From Wolfiporia cocos (lineage: Eukaryota; Basidiomycota; Agaricomycetes; Polyporales; Phaeolaceae), in contig JACCLO010000008.1 of the NCBI GenBank assembly GCA_029448655.1, positions 1,240,001-1,304,000 of the forward strand: a DNA stretch of 64,000 nucleotides, read 5' to 3'. Numbering within the stretch: position 1 is the first letter of the stretch; each line of letters starts with the position of its first letter. Positions 46,878 through 59,167 of the stretch are shown in pieces. Position numbers and translations under genes: made by a program. Under the pieces are notes generated by a model. The model was given only the letters and a program-made list of their open reading frames with translations. It was not told where the DNA came from and did not search any database.

Positions 46878-49800
46878 ATGTCTAAAAGTGCCCCAGATGC
46901 GGGGAAAATGCAGTCCCCGCACAATGGCACGCAGCTGTGGCCTCTAAATGCTCATTTTGTCAGAGATATTGAGCCCAACTCAGCACCTGCACCCGTATCT
47001 TCACAATCCACATCGCGAAGACAAGACAATGTCTTGCCTGCATTAACACTAGCTCTAGGTAATCTGCATGATCATAGCGTAGAGCGATTCGGTACACTCG
47101 AGGCTGCCGTTGCCCAACAATCCGAGAAGATAAGTGTACTGCAGCACTCCATGTCTGCCATCCAGGAGACCCTTTCAGACATGCGGGAGAGTATACTAGC
47201 TTCCCGTACTCAGACGCAGACGGACATCAGCGGTCTTACGACATGGCTTGAAAGCACACTGATAAAACATCTGAATGCCACTAGCTCAATCACGGAGCGG
47301 ATGGGTGTGCTGGAGAAAAGCGTCGAGACAATCTCAATCTCTACGTCTAATCGGAAAAATATTGTGCCGGATGATCATTTCCGGAGCTTGCAAGACACCT
47401 TGAAGCAATTGCTCGATCTCAATCGCTCGGGCAAAGCGGACGTTGCCCGTGAGTTGCATCTGAATGGCTGTATCAGGCTTTGGACGTGAGAGTTGTGCAT
47501 AGCCATCTCCCAAAATGATATCGCAGTTCAAACAGACCTACGCAATCAAGCCATTGGTATGTCTATCGCAGGAGAGCCCTACGACGTTTCTGATACGAGG
47601 GACAGAACTAGCAGGCAAGGCTGTTGCGAAACCACGAAACCATGTGGACGGCGGAGCTCCTTCCCAAAACACAGATGTAGCAGAATCTCAGTCTTGTACC
47701 CCTGCGCCTTCAGCTGCGAGTGGATCCTCGGATACTGCGGTCAATGGAGTCTGCGAGTCTCAAGCGGAAGCGTCCCAAGATAGAACGCTCAATGGTGCTG
47801 GATGCTTCTCCACAATCGTACAAGCAGAAACAAGTACAGACATATTCAACACGCATTCCAAGTTTCATACTCCCAATGAAAGCGACACGTCTGACCAGTC
47901 GTCTTCACATGAAATACCTATACTGAGCAAAGGTGAGTACGTACTAGAGTATCATGGGAGCGATGTGCCTACATGTTATTCGTATGTTGCTGAGTTGACT
48001 ACGATAGTATCGTTTTATGCCCGTTTTCCCTTATCTCCTTTCGACTCGGATCCGCTAAGTCCAGCAAAGTGGTCATCTCAGCGGCATTCTAGCAGCAGTG
48101 AGTGCCCGTCTTACTTCCATGATTCACAGATTGGATGTCTATGATACCTGATCTTCTATCTGTTGAGTAGGTGAAGACTCTTCCATACCATCAAGGATCG
48201 CGACGCCCTCCTCCCGTTAGTTTATCGCTCTGAAATTGTGAAGGAACGCTCACACAAATGCAGAGCTATCGTACCTCCCCCTCGAAGATATTTATAGGCA
48301 GTTTAGTCCGGATACCACACCGGGGACTACTTTGAACGCGGCAAATCGCAACGGCAGAAATGAGGGTGAACAAGAAAGTGATGCAGGCACTAGTCCCAGT
48401 GATCAGTATCAAACCCCGCAGGAGTTCGATAGTAGTACTTCACAAGATCAAGGAGATCAAACAGGAAGTCAGCAGAACGAGGACAGCGAGAGTGATGCCA
48501 CGGATGGACATGCCAGAGTGCATACAGGGAAACCAGACTCGGGCACAATTGCAGCTCTCCTACGGGAAGTTCAGAATGAGATGCGAAAGGCAGCTCTGCA
48601 TGATCAATCGTCTTTTCAAGCCTTCGACGCTCAGCCTTCCAGCTCAGTCCAAGCGGGGACGATACCAGATATTCAATCCCTTCCAGTTCCATCTCCGGAG
48701 ATATCTTATGCACTCACCACCTCAACTTCGACATCAGCATTATCACCTAAAACCGCTGTGGACTCCACTATGCATATGCAATCAAACACTGGTATTACAG
48801 CAACCCCTTCACCAGATGCCCTGGACCCGGGGAATTTCATAGAAGCAGACCTCGCGTATGCCGAGTCTTGCATCGACCTCTCGTCAAATACAGTGGCGCT
48901 TGTCACGGAAGAGACGTCGAATGCGCACGCATCATCCAGCGGCAGTTCCTCCACCGGTGTCGCTATGCCTGGCGACTCGAAATCTGCTGCAAACGCCTCT
49001 TTGTCTGCTGTGAACACCAATTTGGTGTCCTCCGAGTCCAGCGATGATGTTATTGCGGCGACTGTATCCCGTGCGGATCTACCTCCCAAGTCGAACCCGA
49101 AGACGAGCCAGCAAATGACGCGAGCGCGGTCCCTGTCCAGCCTATCGTCGCTCTCTCCTCTGCCGTCGCCCGAGCACCCGTCGGAGAAAGTCGCCTCGCT
49201 GTCATTGCCTCAGCGTGAGCGCGTTCCAGTGCATGCTGACCCGGTCTCGGGCTTCAGCCTTTCGTTGCTATCCACTAGTTCGGCGACCCCGACAGTTTCG
49301 CCTGCGCCACGACTACCATATGGCGCCGATCCGCAGGCCATACGGAACGGGACGACGCGCGGGTGGAATCCCAGTGCGGATGCTGCGAGGGCGCAACATT
49401 CGCCCTCGCCGGAGATCCAGATCATTGAGCGGCCGGCGGACTTTGACATGGCGAGGGTGGGCAGGAAGAAGGATAAGGGCAAGGGCAAAGCGAAGGAGAT
49501 AGAGAAGACTCAGAAAAATAGCAGGGTGAAGGTTCAGGAGATTAGCAGGGGGATGGAGAAGGAGAAGGAACCGGGGCGTAGGGTGGAGGCGCGAGAGAGG
49601 GGTGAACAGGAGAGCGAGAGGCCGAGGAAAAAGCAGAAGACAGAGGGAAGCGCGAGGGCGATCTTGTCGGAACATCCGAGGCAACCGAGGAAGCGGCCGC
49701 GTAAGGGAGTTGAGAACGATGCGGACGTGGCAGGAACTAGTAGGAGCGTGATATGGATCGAGGACATGCCGTGCAAGTGGCCAAGGATTATTAAGGGTAA

Positions 49801-50591
49801 TGTTGCGTACAGGCGAGAGGTGGGTCTTGAGCTGGTGTTACATGGGCTAGCTGACGGTATGGCGAACTCGTGCAAGTTTGTGCAATGTGACAAGTCAGTG
49901 CTGTTTACTGAAGACATGGCAGAGACTTACGCAGCTCTACACAGCTGTGACGGGTGGTATCACCTTGGATGTGTGGGACTCCGACTTGGGGATCCCCGTC
50001 TGGAACCAGAAGAAAAGTTCTTCTGCCCACCATGCGAGATTTCACAGTACGTCCTCAGTATCTTTCATAGCATCTTGTCTGGTCTCACGTCATGCCATGG
50101 CCACTTGAAGACATGAGCGTACGTTTTCCTGTTTTATCATGTCTATTATGAGTACCGAATGCAACTCGCGCATGTGCAGGCGAGCGCCGCCATCTGAGTT
50201 CTTCTCGCACTGCTGCTTGTGCAAGGCCTGATTGCGACCAACCGCCGCATCCTCAGGAGTTGCAGGAATGGTTTGTTGAGCGGATCATTGGGCGGAGAGC
50301 GTTCGTAAGCGATGCGGACGAAGGGACTTCGTCTCCGAAGGAATTCTTTTGGCTGGTCAAATGGGACGGGTAAGTCATCTCACTTTCTGTCTACATAGCA
50401 GTGCTCATAGAAGGGCGATATGCCGTAGCTATCCTGTTACTTCGGCTACTTGGGAGATAAAAGCAAATACGGGCGATCTCACGCGGTACATCGCCGATTT
50501 CGAAGTGGCTGCTGAGCTTGAGGGTCACGACGTAGATGACCTATGGGAGCCGACGCTTCTGAACGAAGCGCTTGGAGCAGGCTGGTTCTGA
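46878..50591 (+). CDS. PHD finger and chromodomain protein
   Basis: Likely chromatin reader or regulator in the nucleus. Exons as I read them: 46878-47448, 47527-47556 (30 bases), 47612-47932, 48008-48097, 48171-48215, 48264-50046, an exon ending at 50369, and 50429-50591. Phases close across the first six and the last two; the acceptor between 50046 and about 50190 is unresolved. The N-terminus is a coiled coil (ERFGTLEAAVAQQSEKISVL), followed by long Ser/Thr-rich disorder with a basic, NLS-like stretch (RPRKKQKTEG, PRQPRKRPRKG). A PHD finger follows (SCDGWYHLGCVGLRLGDPR ... FFCPPCE), then a chromodomain (WFVERIIGR...FFWLVKWDGYPVTSATWE). The start at 46878 is the first ATG of the open frame and remains an assumption. 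I do not know a named orthologue. Confidence 0.78.
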
Positions 50592-50892
50592 ATATGATTG
50601 ATCTGACGAGCTGTGAGGGGATATCTGCGAGTATGATCTTGGTTTGTGTTGGTCTTGGAAGCATGCTTTATGAATGTAAATAGTGTTACGCTATTCGAAG
50701 CGAATATAAGGGGGCCATGTATCGAAGAGTTCTCCGACAATGTCTCGGCGCGGCGGCTGCTGTGACGATGCGATGCCACTCTGCAGCTGATGTGGAAGCG
50801 CCGAAGCCACTGCACTCGTCATGCCACAACGTGGCATACCAGCGGAGCGCCCACCGCGCCGGTACGCGCATGTTCGGTGCTTGACCACAACC

Positions 50893-52429
50893 ATGCCTCC
50901 CTTGCCGAGTATCCTCGACGAAAACACTCAGGCATGTGTTGAGGCGTTGCGGAGACGGCAGAAAGACTTGTCAGAATTCCAGATTCAACGCCTCCGGACA
51001 TTCTCTGGACCTCTCGCGACCCAGCAGCGGTATGCAGCCGAATTGCGTGAAGACCTCGACGTATTCGCGCGACAAGTGGAGGTGAGAGAAGCATGCGGAA
51101 GCTAACGTTCAGTCTCCAAGAATCTCTGAGTAGAGCCTTGATGTAGCTGTGGATGACCAGCGCACGGAGCGCGATAGAAAGGAGCTGAGGCAGATCGTAA
51201 GCGAGTTCCGAGGCTCACTGAACAGGTAAGAGTGAGTATCTCTATCCCTGCTCAATGTTGACTGTCAGCAGCTTGAAGAAGGACTTCCGCGCTGCAATGC
51301 TTGCCTCCAAGCGCGCGATTGATGCAAAGCAGCTCTCGAGCCGCGAGGAACTCCTGCGGTCGTCCGCCGTAAGGGAAAAGCAGGATTTGAATGAGAAAGT
51401 CACGTCAGTAAACCGCTTTATGCATCTGCCTGCATGTGTGGGCTGATGGATTTGCCTCAGCGAAGACGCACTGATGAAGGCCAACAATGATGTAACTCAA
51501 GCTCTGCAGCGCACAATAGCCCTCATGCAAGGCGAATTGGAGCGCTCGGTGCTTTCGACTCAACTCCTTGGTACGCCGAACTCAGACCCCGCATGACCAT
51601 ATGGTTTATGAACTTATAACTCGCAGAATCATCGACTTCCTCCCTCCGCTCCGCTTCCTCGACACACGACGTACTCGACAGCCTACTCGTCACCTCCAAA
51701 CATCTCATCACTGCGCTTGAAAAGTCGGACTGGCTCGACCGCATGCTCATTCTCGCCGGGCTGGCGTTCTTCCTGCTCGTCATCGCGTTCATCCTCAAGC
51801 AGCGCCTGGTCGACCGCGGGATCCGGCTTGCGTTCTGGTGGACGCGCTTCCTCCCGGATTTCAGCTCTGACGAGGCATTGCTCAAAGAAGAAGAGGGGCA
51901 TGCACCCGTCCTTGTTAGCACGCTGACAGAGATTGTGCCTAGCATTGTTTCGGCCGCCTCCACCGTCATCGGCTCCGTGGTCGCGACGGCGGCGAGTACG
52001 AGCGTGGCACAAAGCATACCACTGGAGTCCTCGACCTTCGCTGCTGCAAGTATGGCTGTCACAGACTCGACGGGTCCGACCACCGACGGACTAGGGGAAC
52101 CTTTCGATGAACCTAAATTCGGCACGGCTATAACAATCCCAGCAGATCATGCTACAAGCACAGACCTGAGCCAGACAGCTTCCGCCTCGCCTTTCTCGGT
52201 GACCGACCTCGTTGAACCCTCGCCGACGAGTGTTTCTGCTTCTTCAGAACCAGAGCAGACACCAGCTCACACCTTCTCTGCAGTGGATAAACTTCCTTCT
52301 CCAGTGCAGACCAGTCCAGAACCAGTGCCTGTTCCTTCTCAAAATTCAGCTGATCACCCTCCTATTGAGACGACTATCGTAGTACAAGCTCCAATAACAG
52401 GTTCAGGTAGTGTACATGATGAGCTGTAA
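50893..52429 (+). CDS. SEC20: Sec20 SNARE, Golgi-to-ER retrograde transport
   Basis: Q-SNARE of the ER that takes part in retrograde fusion with Ufe1/Use1/Sec22 and the Dsl1 tether (known for the family). Exons 50893-51081, 51134-51225, 51269-51403, 51461-51570 and 51627-52429 close in frame, 442 aa. The conserved Sec20 region reads DVTQALQRTIALMQGELERS, then SLLVTSKHLITALEKSDWLD, then one membrane helix (MLILAGLAFFLLVIAFIL) followed by KQRLVDRGIRLAFWWTRF. A long Ser/Thr/Pro-rich tail of about 190 residues ends in HDEL, the ER retrieval signal also found at the end of yeast Sec20, so the tail should be lumenal. The start ATG (MPPLPSILDENT) is preferred to the in-frame upstream ATG at 50821 by its position near the conserved part; this choice is an inference. 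Confidence 0.9.
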
Positions 52430-53068
52430 CTGTTGCATCGTATTGGAGTCTCAATTATGCGGGCTTCGGGCTCGTATGATATATGCACAAGCAGTACAAT
52501 ATAGATCGAGGCCCTTATATATTCATGGTATCCGGATCGGACTTCCGACTTCTGACAGGAATGCGAGTGGTTTGTCTGGCGAGACCATAAAATGCTTGGA
52601 TGTGGTCGATATCCCTTGCAAGGTCCTGCGATAGAAATATGAGTGGTTCTACAGTTGCCGGCCGATGCTATCCAACTATGATTAGATCAATCGGGCGCGG
52701 ACTTCGAATTCTTCATCACATGACCTTGCGTCCCCATCATCGATCATGTCAAACGTCCTCCCCTGCAGTACGCATCCAACCCTTGAGGAGCTCCTCAACA
52801 AGCCGCGAGAAGTTTCTACAACTTAGGACACCTATACTTCTTATATCCGAAATCTACTGAAGCATTACAACCCCTGCGCCCCAGTGTTGCATATCACATC
52901 GCTTGATTCACTCTCGCCACTTAGTAGCGAAGCGAAACGTTTAGATCAGACCGCGCAACTCAATTGCGAAGTAAGTGAGGTTTTCGTATGCAATATTATA
53001 CAAAATATAATCGATCTAGGTCGCTTATAAAAGCCGTGTTTTTTTCCAGCAGAAACCGCACCTGCACG
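52430..53068. other. Intergenic with a TATA box for the F-box gene
   Basis: TATAAAAG at 53026-53033 lies 43 bases before the ATG at 53069, implying a very short leader or an alternative upstream start. Nothing else is recognised in this stretch. Confidence 0.4.
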
Positions 53069-55654
53069 ATGTCTACTGCCCCTGAAGTTGTTGTCTGCGC
53101 GAGTGAAGATGTGCGCAGCAAGGCGGCTTCATCAGCCTCAGAGCCAAACCCCGGTCGTCTTGATGCTTCAAATCCACTCCCGCCGAAGAAACGTGCAAGG
53201 ACCTATCCGCCATACAGCCTTGACCGTCGTGATGAAAGACAGAATAGACAGGAGAAGAAATGCATTTTCGAACACATGCCCTTGGAAATACTTGCCGAAA
53301 TTCTCTCCTACACCACGTCATCCCGCGATATTCTCGCTCTCGCACGCTGTAGCAAATCCTTCTGTCAGTTATTCGTAAATAATCCGAACACCACCTTCAT
53401 CTGGCGCGATGCGCGAGCTCGCTGCGTGCCAGTCCCCATTCCCGATCCAACCCCCAATTTTACGGAAGCATCTTATGCGGCTTTCCTGTTCGATGGCGGA
53501 ACCTGCGAGGTGAGCGCATACACGGCGTGTCCACGATGTGTGCAGTGTATACTGAATGTATTATCTGTTAGATATGCAAGTCCCGAACAAAGAAACCCTA
53601 TCACTCCTTCACACTACGGGCGCGCCTATGCGAGAAGGTGAAGCTTACGGTAGCTTATTTTGCATTTTCACTAACGTTCATAAGCCAAGCTGCCTGTCTA
53701 CGTGGAGGTATATGCGGATTATATACGACAGTGAATCACACTAACTTTTCATACAGAAAAGACATTATCTGTGCATGCACCTCCTTTCAGGTCTTACCTC
53801 GGTACCAGTGCGTCCTAAAGTGGTTTCCTCAATACGACAATCCGGATGGTACGCGTCTTCCACATGGTGGCGTACTGCTTCAGATAGTCTTAATTGCTCT
53901 GGGGCACTCCCTACCCCCAGTACGCGGACGCTATGTCAGGAAGGCTGCTGTACAGAACGAAATCAACGAAATCAACAGAATAGCTCTGATATCGGAGGAG
54001 GAGAAAGATCGATATCTTCACCGGAAAAACAACATAGCAAAACGACTGCCGTTAATCGAGCAGGTGCGTTCCTCTTGGGCTGATGATCTCAGTACGGCTG
54101 GTCAAGCTTGCCTTCAGCACTCACTATATTGCTTGCGCAGCACGCACGGCAACTCATAGGATGGAGAAACCAGTGGAACACTTACCGTGAGGAAGTGCGG
54201 CGTGCCAATGATGAGATGTGTGTATTGACGTATACGAATGACACAAGTCATTGATCAGGTATTTCAGGCTAAAAGTGCATGCATTTATGAATGAGTGGAC
54301 CTCTCATCAGCTATGGCTCACCAGCTATGGAGTTCTGCATCGCAACAAGACCGCCGCACTCGAAATGATAACACAGAGAGGTAATGCATACATTCAGCGG
54401 ATCACTGATGAAGCTTAGAATGTCCGCTAGATTTTGAATTGATGAAATCGACCATCGAGCAGGAGATAATGCAAAACAGCGCCCGGAAAGAGCGTGTCGA
54501 GGCTGAGCTTGCTCATCAACTCCGCCGGAAACAAGTGGAGACGCGATATAATGAGCTTAAAGAGCAGGAACAGAGAAAGCCCGTTAATGAACGTCAGATA
54601 CTCCCTTCGCTACCAGAGTTCCGTAGGTTCTCCATCATCCAGGTTCTTCAGACGAACCCAAGTAACGATGCTCCTCCAATCAACTTCGTGGATGACGGAT
54701 TCGTCTCGAGGGTGCTCAAGAAGGATTTAGCTAATTGGAAGAGGACCGCAAGAGAGTCAATGGCCGCTGTGCTTGGGTTCCCCGGCTGGAGGTCAAAGGG
54801 GGACATACTGCATCCTATCGACCGCTTGACCGCCCGTTTTATCTGCACAAGGTGCCAAAAGTCGGCTAAAAATAGCAGGCCGGCCCGCAGTCTTGACTTT
54901 GCCGAGGCTTGCCAGCATCTCTGTCCGCACCTGGAGAAGAAGAGTATAAGCACGAGCCCGTGGAAAGCTGAAGACTTCCAGCCAGATGAACCTGTACGTC
55001 TCGCTCTAGCGTCGTAGGATCGTCGACTAACATAGGTGAAGGCGATCGCCGCGGCCAATCAGATTTTGGCCGCTCTAGGAGTCAGCGCGACGGACCCGAG
55101 CTCAAACCAGATTATTGAGGACGCTGGTCTTCGGATCGTATGTAAGTTATGTCCTTCTCCTCTTCCAATGGACTACTCAATTGCGGTGCGGCATCTTGCA
55201 ACCATCACCAACGATGGCGCGTGCTCACTCGACTTTGGCAGGTCCATCACTGCAAGCGTCACATCGACACCGACTTCGCCGTCCTCAGCCCTGCTGACGC
55301 AGCGCAGGCCCTTTCTGACCACCCGATTGAGACTGGGCTAGTTGATTCATTGATGCGATCGTCTGAAGACGCTCGAAAGCAGCGGTCTTTGAAGATATAC
55401 TATTGCAGATACTGCAACTACAGCAGTACGAAGATCGGGACCGAACAAAGTGCGACGACCACTGCTCTCCAGGTCACGCAAGCTGTCCGACAAACTGTAC
55501 TTCCGAAGGCAACAAGCTTTGACGGACTGCGGTCCCACCTGAAGGAGAAGTAAGCCCCCATACACTGTCATGTGACGCAACTGATCCTGGGTACCTTTGC
55601 AGACATGGTATTACTTGGCCTGGGGACGAAGACTTTTATCGTCAGCCAGAGTAG
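53069..55654 (+). CDS. F-box protein with C-terminal zinc-finger-like segment
   Basis: Probable substrate adaptor for an SCF (Skp1-Cul1) ubiquitin ligase, of a type common in Agaricomycetes. Exon 1 (53069-53509) gives MSTAPEVVVCASEDV..., then an F-box (FEHMPLEILAEILSY...ILALARCSKSFCQLF, residues about 69-105) and WRDARARCVPVPIPDP. Later exons read ICKSRTKKPYHSF, LPRYQCVLKW, a Glu/Arg/Lys-rich helical part (54439-55016) containing LPSLPEFRRF and ICTRCQKSAKNS, then YYCRYCNYSS and GLRSHLKEKHGITWPGDEDFY, a C2H2-like end. The last intron (GTAAGCC...TTTGCAG, about 55552-55603) joins LKE to KHGIT before the TAG. Some middle introns (53640-54440) are not fully resolved. The substrate is unknown. Confidence 0.75.
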
Positions 55655-56495
55655 CGATGAATGGTTGGTTGTGCCTCTCAAGGCGCACCCATTGTATCTC
55701 GGTATCATTAATATTGTATCTTGGCATCATTGTATCTGACACTTGTATTGTACTAATGCGTTCTTGCTGTAATAGATGTTTAGACGTTCGCAGCGCACAC
55801 ATCAGACAAATACCTTGTTCGCGACACTGCGGCCCGTTTCAATCTTCAGATTGCTGTGGCTCTATCAAACTTGTTCCCTTTTGCGTGCGACAGCCGCTCG
55901 TCAGATTTTCTTGGCAACAGGACTTCCGCTGCGACCACGCGTGCACTAAGTCACGAGCCGTGTATCGAAGCCTTCTCGTTTGGCTCAGATCGGCACTACA
56001 ACGGCCGTTCCAGCATCCTGGAGGCTCTGGTTGTACGAGGCGGACTATTCTTAGGCTCTAAGACGAACGGGAGTTCTTGTCGTGTTGTCTTCTCCTTGAG
56101 TACCGTACCTTTCGCCCCTTGCTAGCTCTTTCTCCCTGGCAGCGACGACATGGATTTCACACCCGTCGATGGTGCCGTACAGCATCAGAACCCATCACAA
56201 TTTCGGCAGCGTTATCATGTGAGGGTGACCACCATGGATCCCTCCTCCCTGATTCTGGCCGGGAAGCAACGTACGCCAAAAATAATCGTACCATACACTC
56301 TCATGAATCTGCTATTGGCAGCTATCGGGAGGCCCATTTGGTCCCTCTAGACCTACGATTGTGTGGACGCCGAAGTCACATTGCGCTCTCCGGGAACGAC
56401 ATTATAGAAGCGAGGTCAGGGACGAGCACTATAAAGACGGTGAAATATCGCAGGATGACCCCACTCGCCTGCTCTGGGGTTGTGTTTCCACCACC
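55655..56495. other. Intergenic upstream of the GH47 gene
   Basis: A short frame starts at 56150 (MDFTPVDGAVQ..., 66 codons) in the probable leader of the next gene. It could be an upstream ORF but has no other support. No other feature seen. Confidence 0.4.
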
Positions 56496-58950
56496 ATGGC
56501 TGGTTGTCACCTTGGGACACTTGCGCTCGCTCTTGCTTGTACCTGGAATATTGGCAGTGTTACTGCAGGAAATGTCCAGGCACCTAATTTGACCCTTCCG
56601 TCCAATGCTGCAGAACTTCGTCAGAATACAGTTGATGTCTTCCAGACGAGCTGGCAGGCGTACAAGTGCGTACATTCTGGCTCATTGACCGGAGTCGGCC
56701 TCATGCCCAGTAAGGGAGTATGCTTGGGGGCACGATGACTTGAGCCCCGTGAGCGAGAGTTACTCCGACAGCTATGGTGGCTGGGGTGCTACCATCGTGG
56801 ATGCTCTGGATACCATTGTACGTCTTGGATCTGCTAGTTGCATACGGCAAAATGTTAATCATGCTCGCGCTCAAGTGGCTCATGGGACTTACGGTGTGGC
56901 CGACATTTTGCCTTTGAAACACTTCCGTAACTTACTCACGCGAACAAAGGACATCTTCGAGGAAGCCGTCAACTTCACTACTTCGGTAGACTTTTCTGTC
57001 ACACCCACTGATGATCAGATTGAGTAAGCGCTGGATGCTCGCACGGTCAGCGCACGCAGATCCTTGACCTGATGATTTGTTCCTTGCAGCCTCTTCGAGA
57101 CGACGATCCGTTATGTCGCCGCCACTTTGGTTGCCTATGAGCTTAGCGGATACCAGTATCCTGCGCTCGTTGAGCAAGCAAAGGTCCTGGTTGACAAAAT
57201 GGCCTATGCGTGGGTCGGGGTCAGTTGGAAGGCGTCTCTTATCGACTCTTCAACAACCGCAACTCATATCAATTTCTCATCAGAACCAGTCCGTCCCGTA
57301 TGGTTACATGAATTGGAACGAGACCACTCCCGTCGTCGGAACGGTAAGCCGGCTTTCATCGACCAAGTGAGTGCCATTAATCACATCATGTCTAGTCCAA
57401 CATCGCCGAAGCAGGGACTGTAAGTGTTGGGTAGTCTGCATCACATTGGAGTGATTTTGATTTGCTTCGCAGCTGACAATGGAATGGGGAGCACTCTCGT
57501 AAGCAGGCCTTAGTTTTCAGAGGATCTGCGCTGAACTCGACACAGTAACTTCACGGGAAATCAGACATACCGCGAACTGGCTGAAAAGGCAGTGATCTGG
57601 ATTGCTGAACTGGTCAATTTTCAGTGTTGAATACAGAGGCAGTGCTTTTCAACTCACATCGAATTGCTATAGCCGCCCCCATTGCCGGCATTGCCGGCAC
57701 AGGGTATTGATCCCACAACAGGCCAATTCGTAGGGTCTTATGTCGTAAGCTCAAAATTTAGTATATGTCTGCAGATGATTCAATATTCGTGTTGTAGTCA
57801 TGGGGTGGAGGATCCGACAGCTACTTCGAATACCTCATTAAATGGGCACGTCTTTCGAACACAGACAACAACCTCTTTGCGGACGCCTGGGCTGCTGCTG
57901 TAGACTCCTCTATCCAACATCTGGCCAGGGTGAGATATTACCTCTGATGTCTACATGTATCTCTCACGGTTTTGGCTTTGTCATATAGACTTCTACTGTG
58001 TTAGACTGGCAGTACATGGCAGATTGGGATGCTGGAACAATCATCCATATTGGCTCCCACCTGGAATGTTACCTGGCAGGCAACTGGATGCTTGGTGAGC
58101 ATCAGTCATCCTGAAGTGACAATTCCTTGACATGCTGCACACAGGTGGGAGGCTGTTGAACAACGAAACTATCGTGAACTGGGGTCTCGCGCTTATGGAG
58201 TCCTGCTGGAACACCTACGCAAGCACCGCGTAAGTGTTTCTTCTGTTCCATTCGTTTTCGTTACGACTTATACTTGATAAACAGCACTGGGATCGGCCCC
58301 GAATATTTTGGATACTTCTCCTCGGACGGGAACTACACCGGCTCCTCGCCGTCGGACGGGGACATCGCGTTCTATGAGAAGCATGGCTTCTTCGTCTACC
58401 CGGGCGAGTCGGACTACTACCTACGCCCGGAGGTGCTCGAATCCAACTTCTACGCGTGGCGCGTGACTGGCGACCCTAAATACGTCGAGCGCGCGGGCGA
58501 CGCGCTCGCGAGCTTCATGTATTATCTCCAGGCGCCGTCCGCGTATGCGGGCATCAACGACGTCGACGCGACCGACTCGACATTCATTGACGACATGCAG
58601 AGCTTCTGGTTCGCGGAGGTACTCAAGTACCTGTGAGTCGCGCGCCTCGCCCCACGTGCGATATTATGCTGACAGTGCATTGTAGGTACCTCACTTTCGA
58701 CGATCCAGAAAACATCAGCTTGGATGAATGTAAGTAGACATGGGTGGTTTGAATGTTCATCTGCTGACAGTGATCAGATGTGTTTAACACTGAGGCTCAC
58801 CCGTTCAAGGCGCCGCCCGCCAAGGAGGTCTACGGTAGCGGCACCTTACTCCAGACGGACCCATCCGCATTCAAAGCAACCACCGGGCCTTTGCCTATGG
58901 TTAGCCCTGCTCCCGCGGTTGCTTCGGCCGCTGTCCCCTCAGGGCTGTAG
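56496..58950 (+). CDS. Secreted GH47 alpha-1,2-mannosidase
   Basis: Class I alpha-mannosidase that trims alpha-1,2-linked mannose from N-glycans; Ca2+ dependent in the family. The start ATG opens a signal peptide (LGTLALALACTWNIGSVTA). More than eight short introns must be removed. Exon pieces in order give AYKEYAWGHDDLSPVS, GGWGATIVDALDTI, WLMGLT, DIFEEAVNFTTSVDF, LFETTIRYVAATLVAYELSG, SVPYGYMNW, SNIAEAGTLTMEWGALS, WGGGSDSYFEYLIKW, ADWDAGTIIHIGSHLECYL, GIGPEYFGYF, YYLRPEVLESNFYAWRVTGD and DDMQSFWFAEVLKYLYLTF. It ends with VFNTEAHPF, whose Thr binds calcium in relatives. RPE and the acidic GPE/DAGT motifs are kept. The MESF motif of ER-type enzymes is MQSF here. No KDEL-type signal and no membrane anchor after the signal peptide, so a secreted or vacuolar enzyme is likely. 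It is tail to tail with SWP1. Confidence 0.87.
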
Positions 58951-59167
58951 GAAATGTAGGAGAGCGGCGAGTGATAATCGTAGACACGGCCAGATTCAAT
59001 TCTTGTGACACCGAGGAACCGTCAAACAAACGAACTCTATCTTGGGGTACATTCTGGATCCTGAAATGCTGTGTTGTAGGCACCCGTGATAGTTACTGCG
59101 CATCGCAAGATAGTATCCGATACAGGTATCAATCGCCATGCAGGCGCATTTTGAGTAAGAATACAAT

